Notes: generated from the letters alone by a model not told the origin. Numbered from the stretch's first letter, positions 8,854 to 17,602 are shown. The stretch is 64,000 bases of DNA from Arthrobacter gengyunqii (GCF_023022985.1 NZ_CP095461.1:1302001-1366000); one strand, 5' to 3'. Program-made: numbers and translations.

Positions 8854-9537
8854 TCAGACATTGCCCTGCGGGCCGGGCAACCGGGCACGCAACCGTTCGC
8901 CCATACGGCGCACCCAGCTGCGGAGGCCGGACTGCTGCGCCTTGCCCGCGACTGCGCTTTCGTCGGCTTCTACAAATCGGACTACGGAGCCCTCCTCGGT
9001 CGTGCCTGCGCGCATTCCGCGCCGAGCCCGCCACCCGAGCACCTCTTCGTCAACGTTCCGGAGCTTGGTGATGACGGGAGGCCCGCCCTGCAACTGGCGC
9101 CGCGCATCGATGACCCGGAGGTTGAAATCCTCCACGGCATCGCGCACCTGCCGCTCCGACGGCAATTCGTCCAGCCGCCCTTCGAAGTTCTTGTCTTCCA
9201 CCCGAAGCAGCAGGGCGGGAGGCCCCAAGCCGCTGATGTTTTCCCGTTTGATCAGCCGCTTGATCCACCAGTCCGGATCGGGATCATCGAGTCCGGGAAT
9301 GGGTTTTCCGGCATATCGGAGGTTATCGAACTCGCCGCGGTTCATAGCGTCCCGGATGAGGTAGTCCGCCTTCTGTGCCTCGCTGATCCTGCGCTTTTTC
9401 TGCTGCGCTTCCTCGGATTCGGAGGCACCCAAACCCTCGGGCAGCTTGTAGCCAGCCGGTTCGGCGGTTCCGGCGGCCTTGAGCCGTGCCGCCCGTTCCA
9501 GCCTTTTCCGATAAGCCTCTGCACCGCGGCCAGCCAT
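8854..9537 (-). CDS. DUF1992 (DnaJ homologue subfamily C member 28-like) protein
   Basis: The product is 227 residues. The conserved DUF1992 core lies at about residues 50-120: ADYLIRDAMNRGEFDNLRYAGKPIPGLDDPDPDWWIKRLIKRENISGLGPP, with the characteristic F-DNL-GKP and WW-K-LI pattern. The N-terminus is basic and helical; the C-terminal part carries paired Arg residues. The family is widespread but of unknown role, and this copy has no J domain. It is transcribed on its own on the minus strand. Confidence 0.85.
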   Translation of the reverse strand: MAGRGAEAYRKRLERAARLKAAGTAEPAGYKLPEGLGASESEEAQQKKRRISEAQKADYLIRDAMNRGEFDNLRYAGKPIPGLDDPDPDWWIKRLIKRENISGLGPPALLLRVEDKNFEGRLDELPSERQVRDAVEDFNLRVIDARRQLQGGPPVITKLRNVDEEVLGWRARRGMRAGTTEEGSVVRFVEADESAVAGKAQQSGLRSWVRRMGERLRARLPGPQGNV

Positions 9538-9618
9538 TGCGCCTTACCGCCTCCCGATCAACGTCCCCTCAAGGCTACGCAACCGGAACAGGCAGGGAAA
9601 GCGGACTCGTCCCGGCCG

Positions 9619-9650
9619 ATGCGGACGCGGATGCCCATGCGGACGCGGAT
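9619..9650 (+). repeat. Short tandem direct repeat
   Basis: ATGCGGACGCGGAT occurs at 9619-9632 and again at 9637-9650. It lies in the gap between the DUF1992 and DUF1844 genes, beside the terminator, and has no evident role. Confidence 0.6.
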
Positions 9651-9657
9651 ATGGAAA

Positions 9658-9697
9658 AGCCCGGTGGGCCCGCCGCGTACGGCGGGCCCACCGGGCT
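9658..9697 (-). terminator. Rho-independent terminator of the DUF1844 gene
   Basis: A perfect 18-bp inverted repeat (arms 9658-9675 and 9680-9697) encloses a four-base CGTA loop. On the minus strand the hairpin is followed by TTTTCC. It begins 18 bases after the DUF1844 stop codon. Confidence 0.9.
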
Positions 9698-9714
9698 CAG
9701 GGGAAACGGAAGAA

Positions 9715-10143
9715 CTAGTTGACGGGACCGGTGAACTTTTCGCCCGGACCCTTGCCCGGAGCGTCCTGGAGTTCGGAGGCCTCACGGAAAGCCAGCTGCA
9801 GCGAACGCAGTCCGTCGCGCAACGGACCGGCGTGCTGGCTGCCAATCTCGGGTGCCGCAGCGGTCACAAAACCGGCCAGGGCGGTGATCAGCTTGCGGGC
9901 CTCGTCGAGGTCCTTCAGCTCTTCGGCGTCGTCGCCGTCCGCCAAGCCGCACTTGACGGCGGCGGCGCTCATCAGGTGCACTGCGGCGGTGGTGATGACT
10001 TCAATAGCGGGAACCTCGGCGATGTCGCGCATCTGGGCCGCCACTTCCTGCTCTTCAGCGGACGGGGCGTGCACCTCTTCCGTGGTTCCGGGGAAGGAAT
10101 GGCGGGTGTGCTCGCCCGCCGGGTTGCTCTGTGGGGTACTCAT
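9715..10143 (-). CDS. DUF1844 protein
   Basis: The ATG at 10143 (MSTPQSN...) gives 142 residues. The DUF1844 core is seen as AAQMRDIAEVPAIEVITTAAVHLMSAAAVKCGL and DLDEARKLITALAGFVTAAAPEIG, followed by LRDGLRSLQLAFREAS. The N-terminal 35 residues are disordered. The family is conserved in actinobacteria, often upstream of infC as here, and has no known function. It is divergent from infC and ends in a strong terminator. Confidence 0.85.
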   Translation of the reverse strand: MSTPQSNPAGEHTRHSFPGTTEEVHAPSAEEQEVAAQMRDIAEVPAIEVITTAAVHLMSAAAVKCGLADGDDAEELKDLDEARKLITALAGFVTAAAPEIGSQHAGPLRDGLRSLQLAFREASELQDAPGKGPGEKFTGPVN

Positions 10144-10357
10144 ACTGGTAAGCTTGTCACAGACCGACTGGTTGTCGTTACTTTCAGCGCCTTTGCAGGC
10201 ACCGCTCTTCACGGAGCGGATGTTGACTGTCTCGCATCAGCCAGTATGCAAGCGGAGACTCCTCCCACCCGCGTCAGCCTGAATCTTCAGTCCACGTGCC
10301 TTAGGGCGCCTGTGCAGAAGCAGAGTTGCCGGGTATGGTCGGCCCCCGGTGGTGGGT

Positions 10358-10453
10358 CCAGGCATTGCCTGGCCAGCCAATCCGGGAGGTTGCTGCTGAT
10401 GCGGCACCCGCCGACCCCTCGAGGCCTCCGATTGCGCGTGCAATTGGGGGCCT
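10358..10453 (+). promoter_or_regulatory. infC leader with hairpin/attenuator-like element
   Basis: The 358-base gap between the DUF1844 start and infC holds a small hairpin (CCAGGC-ATT-GCCTGG, 10358-10372). A larger one follows: arms 10422-10435 and 10440-10453 pair over 14 bp with two G-U pairs around a GCGT loop, then TCTTCAGTT. The second looks like a weak intrinsic terminator 48 bases before the infC start. Leaders of this operon in other bacteria respond to L20 or IF3; that link is inferred. Confidence 0.5.
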
Positions 10454-10501
10454 TCTTCAGTTGCAGGCGGTAGCCGTTTTGAATTAAACAGGAGCTGCAA
10501 C

Positions 10502-11554
10502 ATTAGCGAGCCAAGAATCAATGATCGAATCCGCGTCCCTGAGGTGCGGCTGGTAGGACCGGCTGGAGAGCAAGTTGGGGTTGTCCGTATCGAAGACGCC
10601 CTGCGTCTGGCAGCCGAATCCGACCTGGATCTTGTTGAGGTGGCACCGCAGGCTAAGCCTCCGGTGTGCAAACTAATGGACTTCGGCAAGTACAAGTACG
10701 AAGCCGCTGTCAAGGCCCGTGAGGCACGCAAGAACCAGACGAACACCGTCCTGAAGGAAATCCGGTTCCGTCTGAAGATTGACACCCACGACTACGAAAC
10801 CAAGCGCGGGCACGCCATGCGCTTCCTCGCAGCCGGTGACAAGGTCAAGGCCATGATCCAGTTCCGCGGCCGCGAACAGCAGCGTCCGGAAATGGGCATG
10901 AAGCTGCTGAACAAGTTCGCAGCCGACGTCGCCGAGGTGGGTGTGGTTGAGTCCACCCCGCGCATCGACGGCCGCAACATGGTTATGGTTATCGGCCCGC
11001 TGAAGAACAAGGCTGAGGCCAAGGCCGAAGCCCGCCGCGCTACGCAGCGTGCCGACGCCAAGGCAGCCAATGAAGCAGCCAAGAACGGCGAGGCTCCTGC
11101 TCGTGTGGACACTTCCGCTGAGAACAAGGCGCCGCTGACGCAGAGCCTGGCGGATCTTCTGCCGGATGGCCTGCGTCTTGGTTCCTCCGCTGCCGAAGCC
11201 GACAAGGCCCGCGCAGAGAAGGAAAAGGCTGACAAGGAAATGGCCGAAAAGCGGGCACAGGCTGCAGCTGAAAAAGCTGCTTCCGATGCACGCCGTGCGG
11301 CGCAGGCTGCCAAGGCTCCGGCTCCCCAGCCAGCCGCTGAAGCACCTGCAGCACCAGCAGCTCCGGCTGCCGCCCCGGCCGAGTCCAAGCCCGCACCGGC
11401 CCCCAAGCCGGCAGCAGTGCCCAAGCCCACGGCCATGAAGCCCGCACCGAGGCCTGCCGCCCGGCCCAAGCCTGCAACTGCTTCCAAACCTGCTGGCAAG
11501 GCTGCTCCTTCACGGGGCGCAGCAAGCCAGAACAAGCCCGGAACTGCGGAGTAA
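10502..11554 (+). CDS. infC: Translation initiation factor IF-3 with long C-terminal tail
   Basis: IF-3 binds the 30S subunit and checks start-codon pairing. Homology begins at [20 protein letters not shown], so the start is the ATT at 10502, preceded by AGGAG at 10490-10494. An AUU start is the classical infC feature that lets IF-3 limit its own translation. The 350-residue product holds the N-domain (about 1-75), the linker and the C-domain (about 83-170). It then has an extra 180-residue Ala/Lys/Pro tail rich in PAP and KPA units. Usual IF-3 is about 180 residues; long tails are known in Arthrobacter relatives but their role is not. Confidence 0.93.
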   Translation: MSEPRINDRIRVPEVRLVGPAGEQVGVVRIEDALRLAAESDLDLVEVAPQAKPPVCKLMDFGKYKYEAAVKAREARKNQTNTVLKEIRFRLKIDTHDYETKRGHAMRFLAAGDKVKAMIQFRGREQQRPEMGMKLLNKFAADVAEVGVVESTPRIDGRNMVMVIGPLKNKAEAKAEARRATQRADAKAANEAAKNGEAPARVDTSAENKAPLTQSLADLLPDGLRLGSSAAEADKARAEKEKADKEMAEKRAQAAAEKAASDARRAAQAAKAPAPQPAAEAPAAPAAPAAAPAESKPAPAPKPAAVPKPTAMKPAPRPAARPKPATASKPAGKAAPSRGAASQNKPGTAE

Positions 11555-11599
11555 AGTCTCAGCTTTTCCCGCAGGACGTCCCGGCGTCCAGTAACCCCT

Positions 11600-11643
11600 G
11601 GCACCTGCAAAGGTGCCCAAAGCCCCGCGGGCCAGTCCCGCGG
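11600..11643 (+). promoter_or_regulatory. Two hairpins in the infC-rpmI gap
   Basis: GGCACCT-GCAA-AGGTGCC (11600-11617) and CCGCGGG-CCAGT-CCCGCGG (11625-11643) are perfect short hairpins just before the rpmI ribosome site. They could serve RNA processing or ribosomal-protein feedback; there is no T-run for termination. Confidence 0.4.
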
Positions 11644-11665
11644 AAACCAAAGGAGATCGGTAGTC

Positions 11666-11860
11666 ATGCCGAAGATGAAGACCCACAGTGGCGCCAAGAA
11701 GCGCTTCAAGCTGACCGGTACCGGCAAGCTCAAGCGCCAGCAGGCCAACCGCCGCCACTACCTCGAGCACAAGCCGTCCACGCTGACGCGCCGCCTCGCC
11801 AGTGACAAGCTTGTTGCCCCGGCAGACGCCAAGGTCATCAAGAAGATGCTGGGCATCTAG
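11666..11860 (+). CDS. rpmI: 50S ribosomal protein L35
   Basis: The product is 64 residues: [20 protein letters not shown] at the N-terminus and [20 protein letters not shown] near the C-terminus, a complete L35. It follows an AAAGGAG ribosome site in the infC-rpmI-rplT operon. It binds 23S rRNA in the large subunit. Confidence 0.97.
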   Translation: MPKMKTHSGAKKRFKLTGTGKLKRQQANRRHYLEHKPSTLTRRLASDKLVAPADAKVIKKMLGI

Positions 11861-11876
11861 TTCTTCCCCCTCGACA

Positions 11877-11896
11877 GGCGGCCCGTTTGGGCTGCC
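11877..11896 (+). promoter_or_regulatory. Hairpin in the rpmI-rplT gap
   Basis: GGCGGCCC-GTTT-GGGCTGCC forms an eight-pair stem with one G-U pair, 16 bases after the rpmI stop. It is not followed by a T-run, so a processing or feedback role is more likely than termination. Confidence 0.35.
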
Positions 11897-11980
11897 GTCA
11901 CCCCACCAAGCTTTCCCGGGCCTGAAGACCAGGCCGAGCACTCAGCCGTGCACGGGAGATTTATCTAAAGGAGTACGCAC

Positions 11981-12628
11981 GTGGCACGTGTGAAGCGGGC
12001 GGTAAACGCCCACAAGAAGCGTCGGGTTATTCTCGAGCGCGCCAAGGGTTACCGCGGACAGCGTTCACGCCTGGTCCGCAAGGCCAAAGAGCAGCTGCTG
12101 CACTCGTTTGTGTACAGCTACGGCGACCGCCGCAAGCGCAAGGGTGACTTCCGTCGCCTGTGGATCCAGCGCATCAATGCTGCATCCCGCGCCAACGGCC
12201 TGACCTACAACCGTCTGATCCAGGGTCTGAAGGCCGCTGAGATCCAGGTTGACCGCCGCATGCTGGCTGAACTGGCCGTCAACGACGCAGCCGCTTTCGC
12301 CACGCTGGTGCAGATCGCCAAGAACGCCCTGCCCTCCGACACCTCCGCTCCGGCCGTTGCCGCTGCTCCGGCTGCAAAGGCCGCTCCGGTTGCCTCCAAG
12401 CCCGCTGCTGCTGTTGCCGACGCCAAGGGTGGCTTCAAGGCTTCCGAGGGCGATGCCCCCGAGGGCTTTGTCATCAAGGGCAACCTGGGCTCCGGCAAGT
12501 ACCACGTTCCGGGTTCCACCTGGTACGAGCAGACTGTAGCCGAGTACTGGTTCAACTCCGTCGAAGCAGCCAAGGCTGCCGGCCTGGAGCCTGCTGGCGG
12601 AGAATCCCGCCAGAAGTTCCAGGGCTAG
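11981..12628 (+). CDS. rplT: 50S ribosomal protein L20 fused to a C-terminal actinobacterial domain
   Basis: Residues 1-118 are a complete L20 ([20 protein letters not shown]..., [20 protein letters not shown]). An Ala/Pro/Lys linker (about 119-155) joins it to a compact extra domain at about 162-205: [20 protein letters not shown] followed by a Trp-Phe pair and AAGLEPAG. This KGN-x-S-x-YH-PGS-x-Y-x-T-AE-WF-AAG pattern is also found as a tail on other actinobacterial proteins. The GTG start follows AAAGGAG. L20 is needed for early 50S assembly; the tail's job is unknown. Confidence 0.93.
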   Translation: MARVKRAVNAHKKRRVILERAKGYRGQRSRLVRKAKEQLLHSFVYSYGDRRKRKGDFRRLWIQRINAASRANGLTYNRLIQGLKAAEIQVDRRMLAELAVNDAAAFATLVQIAKNALPSDTSAPAVAAAPAAKAAPVASKPAAAVADAKGGFKASEGDAPEGFVIKGNLGSGKYHVPGSTWYEQTVAEYWFNSVEAAKAAGLEPAGGESRQKFQG

Positions 12629-12648
12629 AAATCGGTTATTAGCCGATC

Positions 12649-13578
12649 ATGAGTATCGATGGGCGCCCGCCGGCTCCGCTAATGTCCAACCCCCGAGCAG
12701 ATCGGGTCAGGGATGTAGCGAAGCTGGCCGGGCGCCCAGCGCGTTTAAAGACCGGCCGCTTTGTGGCCGAAGGGCCGCAGTCCGTCCGTGAGGCGCTGCT
12801 GTCGCACCGGGCCGACGTCGAAAGCGGCGGCACCGGCGTCGTGCTGGAAGTGTTCGCTACGGATGCCTGCCTGGACCGGCTGCCCGAACTGGCTGAACTG
12901 GCCACTGATGTGCCCCTGCGCATGGCTACCGACGAAGTCATCGGCGCTATGGCCACCACCATTTCGCCGCAGGGCATCGTTGCGGTGTGCCGCATCGCTG
13001 AGTATGACCTTGATGATGTGCTCTCCTCCGGCGCTCGGCTGATCGCCGTCATGTGCGAAGTCCGCGATCCCGGTAACGCCGGAACGATCCTGCGCGCCGC
13101 TGATTCCGCCGGCGCTGATGCAGTGGTGCTGACGGCCTCCAGCGTGGACATCCACAACCCCAAAGCCGTGCGTTCCACCGCCGGCTCGCTGTTCCATCTG
13201 CCGGTGGTCACCGGCGTCGACTTTGATTTCCTCATGTCTGCCTTCCGCGCCCACGGCCTGACCGTTTTGGCTGCGGACGGTTACGGCAATGTGGACCTTG
13301 ACCGGCTGCAGGACGAGAGCGCCTTCCGCCGCCTGGCTCCGCAGCAGGCCCAGGCCGACGACGACGAGGGCGCCGCTGCACCCGGATCTTCCCAGCCGCG
13401 CCTGGAAAACCCCACGGCCTGGCTTTTCGGCAACGAGGCGCAGGGTTTGTCCGACGGCCAGCTCGCTGACGCCGACTACCGCGTAGCGGTGCCCGTGTAC
13501 GGCCGCGCCGAGAGCCTGAACGTGGGAACTGCCGCGACCGTGTGCCTGTACGCTTCGGCGCGTGCCCAAAACCGCTGA
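12649..13578 (+). CDS. TrmH/SpoU-family RNA 2'-O-methyltransferase
   Basis: The product is 309 residues. It has an N-terminal RNA-binding substrate domain (about 15-115, with GRFVAEGPQSVREAL) and a SPOUT knot: motif 1 VRDPGNAGTILRAADSAGAD, motif 2 WLFGNEAQGLSD and motif 3 VPVYGRAESLNVGTAATVCL. It methylates ribose in rRNA, probably 23S, using S-adenosylmethionine. An Asp/Glu-rich insert (about 240-250) sits before motif 2. Actinobacterial genomes place this gene between rplT and pheS, as here. Confidence 0.9.
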   Translation: MSIDGRPPAPLMSNPRADRVRDVAKLAGRPARLKTGRFVAEGPQSVREALLSHRADVESGGTGVVLEVFATDACLDRLPELAELATDVPLRMATDEVIGAMATTISPQGIVAVCRIAEYDLDDVLSSGARLIAVMCEVRDPGNAGTILRAADSAGADAVVLTASSVDIHNPKAVRSTAGSLFHLPVVTGVDFDFLMSAFRAHGLTVLAADGYGNVDLDRLQDESAFRRLAPQQAQADDDEGAAAPGSSQPRLENPTAWLFGNEAQGLSDGQLADADYRVAVPVYGRAESLNVGTAATVCLYASARAQNR

Positions 13579-13579
13579 A

Positions 13580-13634
13580 GCCTTCCCGTATCTCGCTGAG
13601 TCCCGTCCAGTATCTCGCTGAGGCCTTCCCGTAT
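13580..13634 (+). repeat. Nested direct repeats after the methyltransferase gene
   Basis: GCCTTCCCGTAT occurs at 13580-13591 and 13623-13634, and GTATCTCGCTGAG at 13588-13600 and 13610-13622. The copies lie directly behind the stop codon. They look like slippage duplications; no function is evident. Confidence 0.6.
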
Positions 13635-13756
13635 TTGTTGTGTGCTCCGGACTCTCCTGGAGCTGGCGGCAACTGATCAGTACCCTGCGAACGGTAAAGT
13701 GAGCCCACGATGATTCCCCGCGACGGGGCCATCACACCTGCGAAACGGGTTCCATC

Positions 13757-14715
13757 ATGTCTGCCAGCGGCGGTAACAAGGCGGTGGTTGCGGCTTTGTC
13801 CGCGAACCTCGCCATTGCAGTCCTTAAATTCGTGGCGTTCGCCTTGACGCGATCTTCCTCCATGCTTGCCGAAGCGATCCACTCCGTGGCGGACTCCGGC
13901 AACCAGGTGCTGCTGCTGGTGGGCGGCAAACGCGCCGCCCACCAGGCGAGCCCGGAGCATCCCTTCGGGTACGCCGCGAGCGGTACATCTACGCGTTCAT
14001 CGTCTCCATAGTCCTGTTCAGCGTGGGCGGCCTCTTTGCCCTCTACGAGGCATACTCCAAATAGCAGCACCCCCACCCGATTGAAGGACAGTGGTGGTGG
14101 GTGCCGCTGGCCGTTCTGGTGGGTGCCATCCTTGCCGAGGGTTTCTCCTTCCGGACCGCCATGCGCGAATCCAACCGCACCCGGGGCAAGAAGTCCTGGA
14201 CCGAGTTTGTCCGCACGGCCAAGGCCCCGGAGTTGCCCGTGGTACTGCTCGAGGACTTCGGCGCATTGCTGGGGCTTCTCTTTGCGCTCTTCGGCGTCGG
14301 CATGACCCTGATCACCGGGAACGGTGTCTGGGATGCAGCCGGGACGGCCATGATCGGCCTTTTGCTCGTGGCCATCGCGGCAGTGCTGGCCGTGGAAACC
14401 AAGTCGCTGCTGCTGGGTGAATCGGCGACTGCGGGCGACGTGCGCAGCATCGAGGAAGCGATCACCGCCGACGGCACGCGGATCATCCACCTGAAGACCC
14501 TGCACCTGGGTCCGGAGGAGTTGCTGGTGGCCGCGAAGCTTTCCGTGGACGAGTGCGAGACAGGAGAGCACATCGCTCAAGCCATCAACGCAGCCGAAGA
14601 ACGGATCCGGGCGGCAGTGCCTATCGCACGGGTGATTTACCTGGAACCGGACGTGTATGCGCCGCGTCAGCCCCGGCAGGTTCCTTCTGACCCTTCCGGT
14701 CCAGCAGGCCACTGA
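13757..14715 (+). pseudogene. Cation diffusion facilitator transporter, broken by a frameshift and a stop
   Basis: The first frame (13757-about 13973) encodes MLAEAIHSVADSGNQVLLLV and HPFGY, the helix 2 metal-site region of CDF carriers. Near 13971-13976 one base is missing; the continuing frame reads RERYIYAFIVSIVLFSVGGL and FALYEAYSK, then meets TAG at 14062-14064. The next frame-matched part, QHPHPIEGQWWWVPLAVLVG, runs on through transmembrane helices and the C-terminal cytoplasmic domain to 14715. The protein would be about 319 residues if intact. Two separate lesions argue for a real pseudogene over a single read error. Its 3' end overlaps the convergent MFS gene by about 95 bases. Confidence 0.85.
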
Positions 14716-15865
14716 ACAGGGCGATGCCCAGTCCCATCAAGGCCAGGACGGCTCCGACGATGGCGGGGGAGCGGTAGCCCCAGCCCCAGGCGATGACGAG
14801 TCCGCCCAGGAGTGCACCGAGGGCGTTGGCCATGTTCAGGGCGGAGTGGGTCAGGGACGACGCCAGGGACTGTGCGTCGGGGGATACATCGAGCAGACGC
14901 GTCTGCAGCGGCGGAACCAGCATGGAACCGATGGTTCCGACCAGGAAAACCAGGGCGAGTGCACCGGCCTTGTACTGCACCAGCCACGCATATGACGCCA
15001 GAATGAGGACGGTGCCGGCCAAGATCCCGTAGATGCTGCCCATGACGTTGCGGTCCGCGAGCCGGCCGCCGGCAATGTTCCCCACCACGTTGCCCAGACC
15101 GTACAGCCCAACAATCAATGGCAGCAGACCGGTATCAAAGCCGGCAACATGGGTCATGGTCGGCGAGATGTAGGCGTAGACCGCGAAGAACCCGCCGAAG
15201 CCCACCGTGCCCACCAGCAGGGCCAGCCACACCTGGACCCGGCGCAGGGCGCCAAGTTCGCGGCGGATGCTGGCGCCCGGAAGCGTCGCCTGGTGCGGTA
15301 CGAAGCGCACCATCAGGATGACCGTGAGCAGTCCTATCAATCCCACCAGGACGAACATCCAGCGCCATCCGGCCTGTTGTCCCAGCCAGGTGGCAAACGG
15401 AACGCCGACGACGTTGGCAATGCTCAGTCCGAGCATCACCATCGATATGGCGCGGGCACGGCGGGTGGGAGCGACCAGGGATGCGGCGATGACCGCGGCG
15501 ACGCCGAAGAAGGCTCCGTGCGGCAGGCCGGAGACGAAACGGCTGACCAGGAGCCAGTGGTAATCCGGGGCAAAGAACGAGGACAGGTTTCCGACGGCGA
15601 AAACCATCATCAGCCCCACTGCCAGTTTCTTCCGGGGCATTCGGGCGCCCAGGGCCGCCAGGACCGGAGCGCCAATCACCACGCCCAGGGCGTAAGCGGA
15701 GATGACGTGGCCGCCGGCCGGCACGGAAATGCCCAGATCGGTGACCATCTCCTGGAGCAGGCCCATGATCGCGAATTCGGTGGTGCCGATGGCAAATCCA
15801 CCCACGGCGAGGGCGAAGATGGCCAGGGACGCCCGCTTGGCATTGAGCGCGGGTGCTGAAGACAT
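14621..15865 (-). CDS. MFS transporter (DHA1, AraJ/Cmx-like)
   Basis: The ATG at 15865 with GAAAGAG upstream gives 414 residues with about twelve transmembrane helices. Family signatures are FAIGTTEFAIMGLLQEMVTD in helix 1, GARMPRKKLAVGLM in loop 2-3, SRFVSGLPHGAFFGVAAVIA in helix 4 and GGRLADRNVMGSIYG in the second half. Such carriers export sugars, chloramphenicol or related drugs by proton antiport; the substrate here is not known. The last 95 bases overlap the 3' end of the broken CDF gene on the other strand. Confidence 0.88.
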   Translation of the reverse strand: MSSAPALNAKRASLAIFALAVGGFAIGTTEFAIMGLLQEMVTDLGISVPAGGHVISAYALGVVIGAPVLAALGARMPRKKLAVGLMMVFAVGNLSSFFAPDYHWLLVSRFVSGLPHGAFFGVAAVIAASLVAPTRRARAISMVMLGLSIANVVGVPFATWLGQQAGWRWMFVLVGLIGLLTVILMVRFVPHQATLPGASIRRELGALRRVQVWLALLVGTVGFGGFFAVYAYISPTMTHVAGFDTGLLPLIVGLYGLGNVVGNIAGGRLADRNVMGSIYGILAGTVLILASYAWLVQYKAGALALVFLVGTIGSMLVPPLQTRLLDVSPDAQSLASSLTHSALNMANALGALLGGLVIAWGWGYRSPAIVGAVLALMGLGIALFSGLLDRKGQKEPAGADAAHTRPVPGKSPVR

Positions 15866-16049
15866 TGAACTCTTTCGGAAAGGATGCGGTTTAAGAGCAT
15901 TGCCGCCGCCCGGAGGTGGAAAGCGGGCCACGAGAACGAAACAGTGAAGGTGGGGAAGGACGCGCAGTGCACCGGGCCGATGGCCTCCGGGTGCTGGGCG
16001 GGAGTCCCGCAACAGCGCTGTCAGGGCAAGCTTAGTCCAGGGCGGCCCG

Positions 16050-16055
16050 TAGACT
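16050..16055 (+). promoter_or_regulatory. -10 element, leaderless mutT mRNA
   Basis: TAGACT lies six bases before the GTG start of the MutT gene, with no Shine-Dalgarno site. This is the same geometry as at hisC, the HExxH gene, the PNPOx gene, mpg and apt. Confidence 0.55.
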
Positions 16056-16061
16056 CGATCC

Positions 16062-16496
16062 GTGGATATTTCGGAACTCAAACAAGTTGTCGGTGCCGCT
16101 GTGGTGGACAGTCTGGCCGCTCCCACGAAACTGCTGGCCGCCCGGCGCACCGCACCGGAGCAGTATGCCGGAATGTGGGAGTTTCCCGGCGGGAAAGTGG
16201 AGCCGGGGGAAACCTGCGAGGAAGGCCTGCACCGGGAGCTGGACGAGGAACTGGGGATCCGGGTTCGGCTCGGCGCGGAGGTGCGCGGACCCGGTCCACA
16301 GGGGTGGCCGTTGAATGCGAAGGCTGCGATGCGGGTGTGGCTCGCCGAGGTCACCGAAGGAACTCCGGCTCCGCTCGAGGATCACGATGAGCTGCGGTGG
16401 GTTGCGCTTGATCCTGAGAAGTTGGATGCCCTGGCCTGGATTCCGGCTGACCTGCCGATCGTTGGCGCCATGCTGGAGACCGTGCGTTCCTCATAG
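16062..16496 (+). CDS. mutT: MutT-type NUDIX hydrolase ((d)NTP sanitising)
   Basis: The product is 144 residues. The full Nudix box is present: GKVEPGETCEEGLHRELDEE followed by LGI (G-x5-E-x7-RE-x-x-EE-x-G, here with HREL), with WEFPGGK before it. MutT-like enzymes hydrolyse 8-oxo-dGTP and so prevent oxidative mutations; the exact substrate is inferred. The GTG start at 16062 is leaderless by the upstream TAGACT. It is transcribed alone, divergent from the MFS gene. Confidence 0.88.
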   Translation: MDISELKQVVGAAVVDSLAAPTKLLAARRTAPEQYAGMWEFPGGKVEPGETCEEGLHRELDEELGIRVRLGAEVRGPGPQGWPLNAKAAMRVWLAEVTEGTPAPLEDHDELRWVALDPEKLDALAWIPADLPIVGAMLETVRSS

Positions 16497-16527
16497 GCTG
16501 TGCAGACCCCCAGCAGATGTGCACCCC

Positions 16528-17597
16528 TCAGAAGAGGGGTAGTTCTGCCTGCCCCGGCATTCCCGCTGCGCCGACTTCGCCGCCCTCTCCGGCGGCACGG
16601 GTGGGCGGGCCGGCTTCAGATGCCGCGCTGCCCCGCACGGGGAGAAACTGAGCCTTGGCAGTGAAGCCGTGTTTTTTCCGAAAGAACTGCACCCGGCCGG
16701 CCAGCCACTGCCGGTATTCCTTGGAGGCATAGGTTCCGCCGCCGTAAAGCCTGGCGTACTTGCCGCTCAGATGGGGGTAGTCGCGGGCGATGAATCCGAG
16801 GAACCATTCACGGGCACCGGGCCGCAGATGCAGTGCTCCGGCAGTGACCCCGGTGGCGCCCGCTGCGGCCAGCGCACCGAACAGGGCGTCGAGGGATTCG
16901 TCGCCGTCGGTTAGCCAGGGCAGGATGGGCATGGCCATCACGGAGCATGGAAGTCCGGCGTCGCGCAGCCTGCTGATCAGGTCCAGCCGGCTTTGGGTGC
17001 TGGGGTGCCCGGCTCCACCCGGTGGGCCAAATCCGGATCCAGCAATGCCAGGGAAATGCCCATGCCAATCTCGGTGTCCCGGCCGGCGCTTTTCAGTAGG
17101 GGAATGTCCCGTGCCAGCAGGGTGCCCTTGGTCAGGATGGAGAACGGCGTTCCTGAAGCTGCCAGCGCCTTGATGATGTCCGGCATGAGCCGATAGCGGC
17201 CCTCGGCCCGCTGATAGGGATCGGTGTTGGTTCCCATCGCCACATGCTCCCGCTGCCAGGACGGCCGTGCCAGGTCCCGGCGCAGGACCTCGGCAATGTT
17301 GGTTTTGACCACCAATTGGCTGTCGAAATCAAGTCCGCTGTCCAGGTCCAGATAGGTGTGTGTCTTCCGTGCGAAGCAGTAGACGCAGGCGTGGCTGCAG
17401 CCCCGGTAGGGGTTGATGGTCCAGCCGAACGGCATGCCGGAGGTTTTACCGACCTTGTTGAGGGCGGATTTGGCGATGACCTCGTGGAAGGTGATGCCGG
17501 CAAATTCAGGGGTCTTCACGCTGCGCACCACGCCCTGGAGTGCGAGGAGTGCGTCCTCGGCACCCGCGGCCTTGGGTTCCTGCGCTTGCCATCTCAT
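16528..17597 (-). pseudogene. Rv2578c-family radical SAM protein, single frameshift
   Basis: The upstream part (17597 down to about 16990) has the 4Fe-4S motif C-x3-C-x2-C in YRGCSHACVYCFARKTHTY and the typical GTNTDPYQRAEGRYRLMPDI. At about 16986-16992 the frame runs into TGA. The next frame continues at once with RLDLISRLRDAGLPCSVMAM and PILPWLTDGDESLDALFG to 16528. One missing base in a C/G run explains the break. Whole length would be about 356 residues. It could be a true frameshift mutation or a sequencing error. The function of the family is not established; a LexA-like palindrome covers the start region. Confidence 0.85.
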
Positions 17598-17602
17598 GAC
17601 CA

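Noticed and set aside
13580..13634. Insertion-sequence ends or attachment sites
   Set aside because: They are direct repeats next to a gene end with no transposase or integrase nearby.
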